Shown here in pieces: positions 33,901 through 46,656 of a stretch of DNA of 64,000 nucleotides (position 1 is its first letter; every line of letters begins with the position of its first letter). Made by a program: the position numbers and the translations under genes. Source of the DNA: Toxoplasma gondii ME49 (lineage: Eukaryota > Apicomplexa > Conoidasida > Eucoccidiorida > Sarcocystidae). The stretch is from assembly GCF_000006565.2 (NCBI RefSeq), contig NC_031476.1:2194458-2258457 (forward strand), written 5' to 3'. The notes under the pieces are model-generated. The model had not been told where the DNA came from. It ran no database searches and saw only the letters and a program-made list of their open reading frames with translations.

Positions 33901-35296
33901 GCGACACCTTTGCTGATGGCTGAGGGGAAGGGCCACACCGGGGAGTCTCTGTGGATCTCCAGACACTCCGCCGGAGCGCACTGCCTTGCTAGCAGCCTGC
34001 GAGGGCGGGCCACTAGGGTTCAGTTTCTCCTCGGCCGCCGCTTGAGTTTGCTGTGCTGCGAGTGCATGCGCTCGGCGAAGGATTTCCTGCTGCTTGATAA
34101 GCTGATTCTTCTCCAACTCGTGAAGCAACTGGTGCAGAGCCTTCGCCGGCATGTCAGATTCGATTCGATACATCTACAAGCACAGATGCCATGACACACA
34201 AACAAAAGAATCAGGACAGAAGTGAAGGTCCCGGACATTGAGCCGGTCTTAAACACTATTCAAGCATGTGGGACACGCAGTCGGCCGCCGAACCGAAAAT
34301 CACGCGATTTCTCGTCCTCCGTGTTAAGCTGCTGCATTTGAGTGTTAACAAAAGCTACCAGAGCACAGAGAAACACCGAGGAGTGGCTCTCTTAAAAAAA
34401 GCCTTTAACAGCCGCCTGCTGTTGTTCATCGCATCTTCAGTCCTATCCTCAGTGTGTTGTCTCACCTGAAATTTCTCGGGACTTTCTTCAGCCATTTGTC
34501 TGAGGAGTGCAATGACGTCTCGAGGCTCAACTTGGATCTGGCCACCATCTCCTGTGGCTCGGCCACTCGCTGAAGCGTCGCTGGTCGCTCTGCCGACCCC
34601 CGTCTGGGTCGTTTGCCGAACCAGCTGCTGATACACAGCCGGCTGCGTGGGATTCCCCCGCCGCGGAGCCTGCGAACGCCGTCGAGCTGCGTCCTCGTAC
34701 ATTTGCCCTTTGCCCACGTGAGTGTTGTTCGCTTGATGGTTGTCAGTGAGGTGGACCTGCTGTGAAGGCGCTCCAGTATTTTGAGGCAGGACAAGGCCGT
34801 GGAGGTGGTGGCCGCCTGAAGCTGAGATGGACCCACGCAGACCCGGAAATGCATGATGTAGCGCCACGGACTGCTGTTGACTGGCAAGCAGCCGCTGCTG
34901 CTCGTAGAAGTACTGCTGCTCCGGCGTCGGCTGGGCCTGGTCCCGACGGTAGGCACCCGTTGCAGGCCGTCTGTCGATTTCCCGCCCCGAGACCACCTCC
35001 TGGTGTCCAAGGAGCGTCCCCTGACACATCTGGAAAGCAGGGTCCGCACCGGGAGTCACGTGCTGCCTAGACTCTGGTTGCGCTCGGCCAGAAGCCGCCG
35101 TGGCCTCGTGCAGAGCCCCCCTAGCAAACAGATCAACAGGCCCATGGGGAAGGTAGTGGGGATTCTGCGGCAACAGATTCGGATTCTGCAGAGGCGCCTC
35201 TGGCTGCTGGCCGTGCGCCGCCTCGTCAGAGTGGAGTGAACGATAGGGACCTTGCTGCATCGGGACCATGTGGCCGGGGCCATCGGTACGATGCAT
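30947..35296 (-). CDS. Large Gln/Pro-rich protein, upstream part of locus
   Basis: Minus-strand exons 34466-35296, 33488-34173 and 31351-33021 join in phase from ATG 35296. A fourth exon opens at 31136 and in its own frame reaches a stop at 30947, giving about 1125 residues. Short helical modules are spaced through low-complexity sequence: EPRDVIALLRQMAEESPEKF, ALHQLLHELEKNQLIKQQEI, MELLLKLLKTPRGSLAIQQL, IQRLVDSAVRRLSGVYGRRF and NAIRDTIKRALKDRIRLRTE. The stretches between are rich in Gln, His, Gly, Pro and Ser. I do not recognise the family. The fourth exon probably splices onward into the downstream exons instead of stopping, but I could not find a phase-matched donor-acceptor pair. Confidence 0.6.
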
Positions 35297-36978
35297 AGCA
35301 GAAGCTGCCGGCTTTCATGTGCGGACCGCGCCGGCTCCTGAACTGAAGACTGCTGTTTGAATGTCGGGCTCTTTCGGACCACCGGCGGCGGAGTCGTGCT
35401 ATGGATGCCCACTTGCAATGGGGGCGCACGCTGTACGAGGAGACGTGTAAATTGCTTTCAGTCACCACGCTAGAACGTAGCCAGAAAAGAGAAATGTTCA
35501 GGTGGCTGGCATCAGCCTCACATTACAGTCGGCGTCATGAAGAGGAAGCAGTGCCACAGCGGCGGTGTCGAACGCCGTAAGGCAGTTCTTGTTGCTGGAC
35601 TCAGAGGCGAATGTAGTGAAGAGAAGGAGACACCGGCACTCTGTTGAAGTGCGATAAAAAATCAAGCACAGACAGGAAAAAGCTCCATGAGAACACAGGA
35701 AATTTGGTTAAGGTACTGTGGCCACACGACGTCCTAGCTCATACCGAAGCGTACGCCCTCCGTGGCACTTCATTTAGGGGGTTCCTTTGAAAGGCATGCA
35801 CGAAAGAAGAAGCAGAGAAGCAGATAATTCAGAAACGTGAAACGGTGGCCGGAATTGCCGAGATCGCCTGTTACATGCGCACAAGCGCCTGAGGTGTCGC
35901 ACTAGAACGGTCCATCGGACACAATCTAAAGCACAAAGACAGATTTTTGAAGCTTTACAACGTCAGGAAAACCAGTCAGGGACTAAATACACTTCTAACC
36001 CATTAACAAGAAATAGCCTTGTCGAGACTGTGGTTCGAGATTCCCGCCACTACTGCACGCGTTTGCAACAGGCACACCAAAACTGAATTTCTCGCTACCG
36101 CAGACAATCACGGATAGGCATGCAAGGTAGAACACGACCACGCAACCACTTTGAATGACTGATTAGCCCGCGCACTGTGCGGCATTCGAAAAGAACAATA
36201 TTCTATGATGGGTATTCTCATTCCATGAAAAAGCGAAATTGACGGGCCGTTCCGGCACGCTGGTGTAAGCTGACGGGGAAGGTCGCATGCGCGGAGCCAC
36301 TTCATGTCATCCAACGATGTGGCCAGGCAAGCAGCGTAGCCATTAGGTAAAAGGATAAGCTGAATGAAATCAGTGCGTAGTGCGTCTCTTCGGAAATATC
36401 CAATATCATTTTCCTGTGTATCGGCCGCGTGACAATCAGTCTTGCAACTGCGCGTGTTCGCAATTCTGTGCGCACTGCTCTTCTGCTTTTGGTATGAGCT
36501 GCTCCAGGCCTTCCTTTGTGCCGAGCCAGCGAACTGCAAAGCTGGACGTCGACATCGGCTCTCTGTCTTACTACAGATACAACCGTGTTTTGTACAGTTC
36601 CAATTACATGAGGTTTTTCGTGTTCGCTGCTTTCATCTTCAAGCGCTATTACGCTTTCGGATTCGACGAGTGACCCTGCGATAGGTCGACGCGTTTGCTA
36701 CGGCCGGCTCCCTGTCTAGGCTGGGAATGAAAAAGGCTGTAGCATATTCGCCCGTGTATGTTGCGGCCTGCCGGATCCGGATGGAGAAATGGCAGGCCAA
36801 ACGCATAGTTTCCTCTCTACGCGGAAACCTGAGCCTGACACGTTTTGCCCGTTAGGGGGAAGCGCAGTTCTCAGGTCCGCAAGATCATACTCTTTTTACA
36901 GTTAGGATCGGACTTTCAGCATGACATGTGATCGTGTAAACTCAGGAGAAACGTTGGTAGACAGTCCTGTCTGGCAAA
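35297..36978. other. Divergent promoter region
   Basis: Between the ATG of the large Gln/Pro-rich protein and that of the transporter. Presumably both promoters and 5' UTRs. No gene supported. Confidence 0.4.
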
Positions 36979-39138
36979 ATGGGACTCCTTAAAGGCTCTC
37001 GAGGTCACCGAACCTTCCTCCCGCTATCGGCCGCCCGAATTGCTCATCGACTGCCTGTCCTTGAATTGAGCGGAGTGGAAGATAGCCGAGGGCGAGCCAC
37101 GGCACGAAATGTTACCAAAACGGGGGGAAGTCGTGCCATAGACAGAGTATCTTGCATGCATATGGTATGCATCAGTTTTACCGTTTGCGTGTGGTATACT
37201 TCCAGCCTGATCCTCACGGCGGCAAATAAATTCATGTTCGATACTCTGCAGATGCCGCTTCCTTTATCCGTCACCTTCCTTCACTTCTCGTTCACCTCGC
37301 TCATTCTGCGCCTCTGCTTTTGCGCCTTTCCTAGTCTTCTTCCACCCATGCCTTCTTTACCTCTGTCGGCGCTCCTTTCTGTGGTCGCACCGATGGCCAT
37401 TCTAGCGGCAGCCGACGTTGCGCTAACTAACTTCTCGTATCATTTGATTCCCATCAGCACGCTTACTCTCATCAAGTCCTCTCTTGTCTTTTTCACCTAC
37501 CTTCTGTCAATCGCATATGGTAAGTTGAAGGCACAGTGGCGCCTCCGGTGGCAGCGTAGGTCTTGTTTACCGTCGCGCCATAGGAAAACGAAGCGTTAAA
37601 GTTGGAACCCAGCTTCTGCTGACAAACTCTAAACATGTGGACCGGTTCTTTCCTTCTCTCAGGCTTGGAACGGTTCAGCTTGAACACATTTGCGACCATG
37701 GTAAGAAGCAAGGTTTGCGATTGCGGCGTGCCGATGTGTAAACCGGTGTTTCGAGGACAAATTTGTTGCAGTTCATATCTATCGGGGAATTGCGTGTTTG
37801 TTTCAACTCAGGTGGTCATAATGGGGAGCATCTGTATTACGGTCCCCAAGATGGAAGTGAAGAAATATTTCGGGTAAGAAAATGGTGGACGCCGCTTGTA
37901 CGATTGCCAACATGCGAAGGCTGCCATACCATTTTGCAGCACTTGGCATCTCTTAAGCTTATGTAGTCTGGTTTGCGGCCGAGCACCCCGCATGCTGATG
38001 TACTCAGGGTTGCTGTAGCCTTCGGAGCCGTCATCGTTGGTGCCCTGAGATGGGTACTGGTACATCGGGCCTTCAAGCGCTACCCGAGTCTCTCAATCAT
38101 ACAGCTTTTACTTCTCATGCAGCCCTTGGCAAGCATCGCTCTTTCTCCTTTAGTCGTCTTCTATGAAGTTCCTGCATTCCTAGGTAAGCGCGCTTTCCAA
38201 AATTGCCACGCCATGAGATTCCAGCCTTGCCGGCGCTACTGGCATTTTCCCTCGGTCTTACGGAGGATGAGAAACTGAAACGAGTGAGTCATCTTACTTT
38301 GACTGCGTTAGCGGTGTTTGATGCCTTTGCTGTGAATTAGGTTCTCTAGCAGATGATTTTGACCCTTCAAAACTGTTCGCAGCCGCTGTCGTGACGGCGT
38401 CAGGCGTCGTGGTTGCGGTTGCAGTTGTTTTTTCTGAGTTTCGGCTTGTGGGTAAGTACTTGTACAAGCAGTTACCATCTCGATCAAAAGCATATGTAAC
38501 AGTGTATCACATAGAAGTCTCTCGTGTAACTGGATGCCTGCTTCAGGTCTAACGTCGTCGGTATCGCTCTGCGTGGCAGGTGTGGGGAAAGAGGTGTTGA
38601 CGATCCTGATGTCAGTGGTAAGTTTCATTCAGACTTTGTAGACGGCTACCTCCTCCGAGCTGCAGTTGGCGAAAAAAGTTAGTCACCCTTGATGGTTCTG
38701 GTGATGCTGTCAGTCGTTCTCGATGGAGCTGACCCTGCAATTTCGGAGATGCCTGCATAACCTGCACAGGTGATTTTCGGCGAAGTCTTGTCACCGATGG
38801 TCCTTCTCGGAACACGTAAGTCGATTCTATTAGTTCTCTCAACAGCGACGGAGTAGGAGCATACAATCCGAAGGTGTGATCACTTGCGTTCACGAGTGTC
38901 TATCCTCGCACGAATAGTCACTGGATGGGAACTCCACCCCCACAATGATACTGAGTATCAGTGGTGTCCATCCTACTGTGTACTGTGTTCCCCTTCAGTG
39001 TCGTCGATAGCGGGAATACTTTTCTATTGTTGGCTGAGGTACAAAGAATCCTCTTCAGGAGCTCGACGGACTCGCGAGACAAGACAGTGTGCTGTAAAAG
39101 AGGTTGAAGAAACTCAACAGATAATGGAGAATCAATAA
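36979..39138 (+). CDS. SLC35-type drug/metabolite transporter (TPT family)
   Basis: Eight exons, 36979-37519, 37663-37700, 37812-37873, 38008-38183, 38341-38451, 38547-38617, 38770-38815 and 38999-39138, all phase-matched, give 394 residues. About ten hydrophobic segments follow an N-terminal tail of ~60 residues. Family marks include TAANKFMFDT near span 1, the span 4-5 block PISTLTLIKSSLVFFTYLLS, the second-half GALRWVLVHRAF, and the QPLASIALSPL segment typical of SLC35C2-like members. A hydrophilic C-tail ends QQIMENQ. Such proteins exchange nucleotide sugars or phosphorylated metabolites across Golgi, ER or plastid membranes. Substrate and location cannot be read from the sequence. The closest family resemblance I see is to SLC35C2 and related proteins, not the plastid triose-phosphate translocators. 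Confidence 0.88.
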
Positions 39139-41451
39139 TACAAGCGACTTGCTAGTGTGCAGAGGCTTGCAGACACGATGATCCTGTGGCTGCTTGACTA
39201 GGTAACCACCACTCTCCGCGGTCAAGGGGCTTACGCAGCTACAACTGTATTGGGAGTTTCGAGGGGTTCTGCATTTGTCGATTATTTCGCAAGTCTGCGT
39301 CGTTGTTCTGTTGGCGAGCAGATGGGCACAGCAAATTTGTTTTTTCACTTGTATGTTATTGTTTGGGTCTATTCAACTGGTAGGCTTTGCGGCTTGACAA
39401 GAGGGTTTTCGGTAAGGCTCTCTATTTGGATGCGTTTCCTGCACCGCGTTCTATGGGCTCCGCCCTCACATCCCATATACTATAACAACATGTTGTCGTT
39501 CGATCAGTAAGGCTTCACAGCCAGTGCGATTTACCTTGAAGTCTTCCCGGGGCACCAGTTCGTCGAAATCTCCGACAGGGCAACTGGGAACGCCACATGC
39601 TGTATAGCACACTTCTCCAGATCTCATCTGCAAGCGCGACAGTCTAGCGCTACGGCGCAGGTGACCATTTCAGTTCTTGCTTACGCTCGCTGCACCATTC
39701 TCAGTGCATTCAGGGTTTGTAGTTTTTGACAAGCTACACAGGAATCTCCGTTCGCTCAGGGCACACCCTAATTAATGAAGGGAGCGTCTATCTGAAAATT
39801 AGTAAGGGCACCCGTTTTTTGTCGTACTTTCGTAACCAGGGGATGCCGCCTTGAATGGCATCGAAGGAACACTCAAAAGGTACTGCCATGCTGCAAACCA
39901 ATTAGTCTCATGTCACTGCCACACTAATTTGCTCGATGCCCTCCTACTTTCAGCCTGGCCATTACAAGTTGCTTTAGATGGTGTTTCCGAGCACGAAGAC
40001 CAGCACACTGTGGCAGCGGTCGCAGACTCGGGCTGTTTGGAAATCGAAACTGTACCAGTGGTGCTGCACTGTTTGCAATCGTGCTTCCTACTTACGATGT
40101 GTTCGCTGCATAAAGGTATGGAATGTCCAGTCACGCCACCTGTATCTATGCTGAAACCGTTAGAGGTAAAAATCAGCGCAAGTGACCCTTATAGACGACC
40201 AACCTTAGCATCCGTTGAAATTGAAAGCGAAATCCAACGACAGTGTGCATTAGAGCACAGCAGCACCACATAAAAAGCCAGCGATGGCCCTCCATTCTGC
40301 CGATCAGCGGATATCTTAGCCAAAAGTGCAAATCTTTCGTGACGCTAGGGGCGCGGTACAGCTGGGCCGACACTGTACATACAGTACACCGTTATACAGG
40401 AAGCAACTCTATTTGGATTGGCAACGCCTTTTAAGAAAGCGCAGGCGATGCTAACGGTGGTGCGTGGCAAATCGCCACAATGCAAACAGTTCATGCTGTG
40501 ATAGAACGTGCCTCTTCGGTGCTGGGTGCTCCACCGCCCCTGTAGAGACTTGTACCTAGTGCACAAGAAACGCCGCCACAGTCCTGTAGTCGTCTGAGGG
40601 TCAATGAAATAACAATGTAAATTCACATGGTCGCACAGATATGACTCCCGCCTACCGTGAGACAGAGTAATTGATGCTTGAACTAGCAGCTTTAGAGGGA
40701 ACCAGACCCCGCGAAAAAAAAAAACGGGCCGCCGGTAATCATCCTGACGCCTTTAACAGTTCAACTGTCCTCTTCCACTTACGCTCCTTCAACGATATAA
40801 ACATGATCTCACCAAACACAAAAGTCCTGCTGTCTCCCTTCGGGATGCATACGCATGTTCTTGTCCATCCGTTTTCCCACCAGGATCCAGCGCAGGTGGA
40901 CTCCAAAACAACGCCTCTAACAACCAGTAGTACCGTAGATTACGCCCCCCCCCCCCTTGTCGTAGTATCGATGACCGTGCCAGATGTTCGCAATGGACGT
41001 TCTTCCAGTTTAGCGGGCGCATTCATTTTTCATACGAATTGCACCAGCTACAACGGCATCGTTTCTCTGCAGCTGCTGCGGCTGCATGTGAGACGCGGTT
41101 CTCGTCACCACGCGACGAGTCCTTGGCCCGCTGTGCGATGCAAAGCGCAACAGTCTCTACGTACGCCGGAAGTCAACAGTTGCAATTTTACGCATGCGCA
41201 TGCACCTACGGTCCGAGATGGCGCCGTAGGCCCCACATGCCGCATGCTGCCTCCAACACGTCGGTTGGTTTCGGCGTACCCGCACCCCACCGCACGTGTC
41301 CTTTTCCCTACTTGCAACTTCGACCCTCTTGTTCGCGCTGGCGCCGAATTATTCCTTTCGTCTTTCCAAGCAAGTGTGGCTCGTGCAGAGAGCACACTGT
41401 TTTCCGTTTTCCATCGTTGCCTGAAGTGCTCCTCTACCACAGACAGGAAAA
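39139..41451. other. Intergenic, includes eS1 promoter
   Basis: No supported gene in 2.3 kb. Contains a 12-base C run at 40945-40956 and, near its end, the GCATGC motifs in front of eS1. Frames at 39851-40273 and 40671-41471 have no family match or gene context. Confidence 0.4.
41191..41248 (+). promoter_or_regulatory. GCATGC motifs upstream of eS1 gene
   Basis: Two overlapping octamers, CGCATGCG at 41191-41198 and CGCATGCA at 41197-41204, match the TRP-2 element [T/C]GCATGC[G/A] described for Toxoplasma ribosomal protein promoters. A third, partial copy, CGCATGCT, lies at 41241. They stand about 250 bases before the eS1 ATG. GCATGC is also a known AP2-factor binding core in Apicomplexa. Confidence 0.6.
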
Positions 41452-42840
41452 ATGGCGATCGGAAAGAATAAGCGGATGAGCAAGGGAAAGAAGGGGGGCA
41501 AGAAGAAGATTGGTGATCCCTTCCTGAAGAAGGAGTGGTATGACCTGAAAGCCCCCACTCTTTTCAACGTCCGAAACTTTGGAAAGACCCTCGTCACAAA
41601 ATCGCAGGGGACTAGTAAGCGCGCTTGCGTCGAATCTGCGGGGAAATCAGAAGCCAGCGGCCCCCGTGTGTAGTCCAGACGTCGTTCTGTTTTGCTGGGG
41701 AAGTCCATCAAGAAACGGCAGTGTATTGAGTCTTGCATCGCTTTCGCTTCCTGCTGTATGGGTTTTTTTGAGTTGGCTGAGGATACTCGTTGGTGCAGAG
41801 TTGGTTGTGATGGTTTTCGCGGCTGTGGGCGTCACTTTCAAATGCATGCTCACGCTCGTGCCGGAGGACGACCGGTAGACTGCCGCTTTCTTGTAACATA
41901 CACTGGTGAATCTGTGTCTCATTACTTTCTGTTATCAGAGTTGGCCGTTGATGGTCTTCGCGGACGTGTTTACGAGGTGAATTTGGCCGATCTGAACAAC
42001 GATGAAGATCAAGGTTTCAGAAAGATCAAGCTCTGCTGCGAAGACATTCAGGGCAGAAACTGCTTGACTGACTTCCACGGAATGGACATGACTCGTGACA
42101 AGATCTGCTCCTTGGTCCGCAAGTGCCACTCCCTGATTGAGGCATTCGTTGACGTGACGACTTTGGACGGCTACACTTTGAGAATGTTCTGCATTGCCTT
42201 CACCAAGAGGAGGTGCGTGCTAAAAAATAGGTGGCTTTACACCTCTGTGTTTTGCCTACATCTCCCCCCCCAATCTTCGAGATTTTCTTCAGATGTTATT
42301 ACGGAGAGCAACTTTTACTTGTCTGGTTTTTATATGTATTCATGTACAGACCCGAGCAGGTGAAGAGCACTTGCTACGCCCAGACGTCCCAAATCCGTGC
42401 GATCCGCAAGAAGATGATGACTATCATGTCTGCGGAGGCGTCCAAGTGCCAGCTGCGTGATCTCGTCAAGAAGTTCATTCCTGAGTCCATTGGAAAGGAT
42501 ATCGAGAATGCGTGCAAGGGCATTTTCCCCCTTCAGAACGTGTTCATTCGCAAGGTCAAAATGCTGAAGAAGCCGAAGTTTGACCGTAAGTCATTTTCGC
42601 ACATGCTTCTTCGGTATGTTGATTCTTGCGCTGCAAAATATGGTTTCTCTTCCAAGCAGGTGGGGCTGTAGAGCTGGAGAAAGTGTTTTGTGCGTTCATT
42701 CTCACTTTCTGTTTGTGTTGAATCTGTGTTCAGTTACCAAGCTCATGGAGCTCCACGGTGAGGCTGAAGACGTTGGCAGGAAGGTTCAGGCAGAGTCCGG
42801 TGAAGCCCAGAATACTTTGACGGCAGAGACCAAGGCTTGA
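41452..42840 (+). CDS. RPS3A: 40S ribosomal protein eS1 (RPS3A)
   Basis: Four exons, 41452-41614, 41939-42212, 42350-42585 and 42734-42840, close in phase to 259 residues, the usual length of this protein. It starts [19 protein letters not shown] and continues through the conserved blocks [66 protein letters not shown] and [10 protein letters not shown], ending in the variable tail LTAETKA. It is a structural protein of the small ribosomal subunit near the mRNA exit and platform. The upstream GCATGC motifs fit co-regulation with other ribosomal protein genes. There are no irregularities. Confidence 0.96.
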
Positions 42841-44254
42841 ACTCCTGTTCCATGGTGAACAGTTTGTTCGACCAACGGCCATGTTACTGTTTTGTGGTTC
42901 TCACAAGAGGGACGCGAGTGCATGCTAATGAGTGCCGTACAGTCCGCTTGTGGAGGCGTGCCAAACCTAGTTCATGAGAGTACTTCTATTTCTCTACTTT
43001 AAATCTTCCCTGCAACAGTAGCCACTGCACAAAACAGTGGCTGTGTCCCTGCTAGGCTGTGTGGAGACCGGAGACATCACAGCCCTCCTGCGCACGAAAA
43101 TAACCCTGCCATCGGTTACTTTCATGGATTAACAGGAGTGTGGCAGTGCCCAATTAAGTGTGGTGCCCATTTTGCACTTGTAATTAACATCCGGATAAAA
43201 GGCAACTTTAAGGGTTGTATTTGTACGTGCAGGGTCGCTAAAAAAAATTAAATATGAGGTTATGTAGACCTGTTGTTATACAACCTACAGAACCGCAGAG
43301 CCAGTTATAAACAAGTTTGGCTTCAATCATGCGCCCTAGTCAGTTTAGGGAGATACGTTAGCGCGTCCATTCCCGGTACGATCTACGTAATGGTTTGATC
43401 AGGAACGGTGCGAGTAGTCTAGTAACCCGCTGACTTTGAAGTCAAACTCAGGACCTATGCCCCAGTAAAGCATCTTTGGAAAGCTAGAACTCAAACGTCG
43501 GTTAACGGCAGCAATCGGACGTATAAATGAGGTGCTCGCATATATTCTGTCGAACTAAATTTAAGATATCTGTAATCATATAGATGCCTCACCGGCAAAG
43601 GACGGACAGCTGTAGCGTTGCCGTAGTTTATAACATCAATTGTTCAAACCACCGTATCGCAACGTACCATTTCACTTTGCATCTCATCGCTGCCTGCGGC
43701 GCATCAATGGGTTCTTCTAAAGGTGACTCGTTATTGCCCTAGATTGCCAGTGACTCCCTCAGCGATAAGGCCTTTCAGGTCCCGTAACGGGGCGCAATCT
43801 TGAAGTAATGTCACGATGAATCAAACGAACACCTGATTCAAAGAGGAATCTTTAGCTCCAGTTGTATTTTTGAACTAGCCTCACCTGCGCCTCGTACGTG
43901 ACACCGGAGACTTCGGAGTGCATCGCTTTGAGCACTTCGCCAAATGGATACGGAAGCGACACGCCCAAACAGTTAAGACACACGATGACACCAACTTTTG
44001 TGGTGGACCAACTGAACACCGAAAATATTACCCAATCACGCTACACGGCTTGAAACGCCGTCGGCCGCCGTGGCTGCTCCTTCTGCCGACTCTACTGCTT
44101 CGCGAGGGACAACAGGGCTATCGCACGCTCCGTTCGTCAGGTTCTGAACAACAACGCAGGAAGATCCACCACATATTTGGCCTCTCGCATTACCAAAGAT
44201 TCAGTTTAAACCTACATGCGAGGCAGGGGTGGATCATTGCCCCTGATTTTTGTT
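42841..44254. other. Convergent spacer, nothing recognised
   Basis: Between the 3' ends of eS1 and LSM12. No gene, tRNA or clear repeat seen. Confidence 0.4.
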
Positions 44255-45374
44255 TCAAGTGCCGCCTACCGGGAGTGAAGTGCCGCCTGGCATAGGCGCG
44301 CCATGTTGTGGCTGCCGTGCTGCCTCCCGTTCTCGTTTTTGTCGAAACTTCATGACCTGCAGAACGGTCACCCGAAGACAACACGAGACAGGTACAAGAT
44401 AAGCTTAAGTCAACCAGGTCGCATGAATGGGCAATCATGTCTTCCTCCGTAAAACTTACCACGCTAGTGATTCTTTCCTTTGCTCGTGTGTCCCGACCAG
44501 AGACACTCGACGGCTCGTAGGGGGGTCGGATGGTCACCTCCAGACTTTGAATAACAATATCTTGGCCGCGCCATACACAGTCTGGATGCCTGGAGCACAC
44601 GCAGTCCAGCAGGGTACATCGAAATGTTGGCAATCCTTCTACGCGTGTTAGTTCGCTCCCGGAATACGGAGGGACTACGGACAGCGCTCATGAAACCCCA
44701 CAATTTTGTACTGCATCAACGGAAACATATCTGTACGTCATTGTACAGTCAACGAGGAGGAGCTTGTATCAATCATCGCATGTTCCAGCAGGAATGCGAC
44801 ATTAGGGGTACCGCGCCTCTGTCCGACAGATTTGTAACAACGTACGTTTTCCAGATGAAGTCGAAGAGGTCTTGGGCCTCAGCGGTTACTCCGACACCAA
44901 TTGTGTACTTCCGTTTCTCGAATTCAGCGATGGCAACTTTTTCGTTATGATCCACGGTGCCTCTTTCAATGACGGGAGGCTTTGACAGATTCTGCCGAGC
45001 TTCTCCATTTTGTCTTTCGGACACTACATCTGCGACAACTCCTCGGCGAACGACGTGAAAGTTGGCCTTCCCTGGTTCCGTGTCTTCCTCTGCACAAACA
45101 CAGTGTAGGAAAGAAACCATGACATTCGTCCGTCACCTCCGCGTGGTGCGAGCTGGAGGTAGACAGCAGCGTCCGTGCATTCGCGCGACTTACTTAGAGT
45201 GACCAGGCCTGTAGGTCCATTCTCATAACAGTACAGTTCTCCCCGAAACGTCTCCCCTGTCGTTGTCCGGATAGTCACCCGATACCCCAGATCGGCAGAG
45301 AAGTCGAAAGAAGGAGGAAGCGTCGGAGTCGAAGACGGCATTGGAGTAGAAGGCGCACTCGCCTGTAGTGCCAT
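44255..45374 (-). CDS. LSM12: LSM12-like protein
   Basis: Four exons on the minus strand, 45194-45374, 44846-45089, 44460-44589 and 44255-44356, phase-matched, 218 residues. The N-terminal Lsm domain has GYRVTIRTTTGETFRGELYC, an Sm1-like block. The anticodon-binding-like (AD) domain carries GVTAEAQDLFDFIWKTHPDC and WRGQDIVIQSLEVTIRPPYE, which is the diagnostic end of the family. A basic tail (VMKFRQKREREAARQPQ) follows. LSM12 proteins in other eukaryotes act in RNA-protein complexes with ataxin-2 and affect translation and mRNA fate. In the human protein the Lsm fold also binds NAADP. The domain order is complete, so the assignment is good; the role in this parasite is inferred. Confidence 0.87.
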
Positions 45375-46656
45375 ATTAAAGAGATACGTGGAACCCCAAC
45401 ATCGGCCGCACAGGCGCAGCACCTGCCGTAAGACAGCGTATGTCTCCTTTCCCCCCTGATTTCGGGTGGTAAGAAAAAGTCGAAATTAATAGTGTTGGTT
45501 CGAGGTGGCGTTCATCCCCGACACAATGGCGCTGGATTTCTTCCACCTGGGGCAGTTCTGCCAGGCAACGTCACGGCAGCGCACACAGTTCCTGCGTTCG
45601 AATCCAGTTTATCCCTCGGTTGTCGTCAAACAAAATGCGAAAGCACCGTGACCTGTGGATGTCTATAGCCTCCATCCAAGCTGATAGTGCCTGCTCCTCC
45701 GTGGAAGCCTCGGACGACGAGCACGTGATAGCATGCACGTCAAATGCAGTAGGAGTTGTGTCGCCCGAACACAAAGAGACGGTTCATAATCGGACCAGCT
45801 GAGAAAGAGAGCCCCTGTTAACGCAGCTGAAAACTGAAAATTCGCAGGAAACCTCCGGCTGACTCTGCTACAGTGTCATGTGAAAGTATCGTAGCTGAAA
45901 CAGCGAAGCAATGAATGAGGGAAATGCGCGAAAAAGTGGCAACTGTTTGCAACTCCCGTAAATACAAGTTCAATGGATATCCATTTTCCGTCCTCCCCCA
46001 CGCTTCCCTGTTTCATCGCGAAAGGGAGAAACCAGCTGGATTCTTGACGAAAACAGTAAAGTCCGGAACTTGTCCGCCATCTTTTCGTATCTGGCCGGGA
46101 GGCTGGTTCCTGGCTTCTATACTGCCTGCTGTCGCACTACAGACGGTAGTGGCCTCCTCTGCCTGTTTGATTTTTTTACAAAATGACGTCTGTTGTCTTC
46201 TCGATAAAGCACACAGGATAAATTGAGGCGTTTCTCCGCCTTGCTTCCCCTGCCTCTGTTTGTGGGCGTGTTGGGTTCCAACAAGACAAACACTTTTTTT
46301 CGATCCAGAGTCGGGATCCTGTCTCCTACATCGGTAGGAAGCCTCGTTCAGAGTTGGTACTGTCAGACACCCTGACAGCGCATAGGAGTTTTCTTCAAAG
46401 AGCAATGTGTGTATTCCTTCCGTTGGTGACGATGGTGATTCCATTTTAGCCACATGAAATGGATACTGTCTTGCTGTGGCTCTTAGTATGCGCGTTTCAG
46501 TTTCAAAGCTCTGGCTGACGCTTTGTTCAGACACTGACCGCCGGTTGGCAGAGCTGTCGAAGCAAGGTGCCGAGGACGACTTGACCTGAAGTACGCAGGG
46601 CGTATCGATTCTAGCTTTGACAGACTGTCCTAAATCTGTATACGCGTCGGCTCACA
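45375..46656. other. Divergent promoter region of LSM12 and DGAT1
   Basis: Minus-strand frames at 45571-45774 and 46013-46534 lack an ATG at the start and have no family match. Taken as upstream regulatory and 5' UTR sequence. Confidence 0.4.

Noticed and set aside
40945..40956. Run of twelve C residues
   Set aside because: Simple homopolymer in non-coding sequence; possible length error, no further meaning seen.
43300..43470. Hairpin-rich stretch considered as a tRNA
   Set aside because: The TGACTT/AAGTCA stem leaves a loop too small for an anticodon loop, and no T-arm or acceptor stem could be paired.
45540..45625. GTTCGAATCC string considered as a tRNA B box
   Set aside because: The flanking five bases do not pair as a T-arm, and no A box or acceptor stem is in register.
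46013..46534. 173-codon minus-strand frame between LSM12 and DGAT1
   Set aside because: Non-ATG opening, no family match, located where two promoters are expected.
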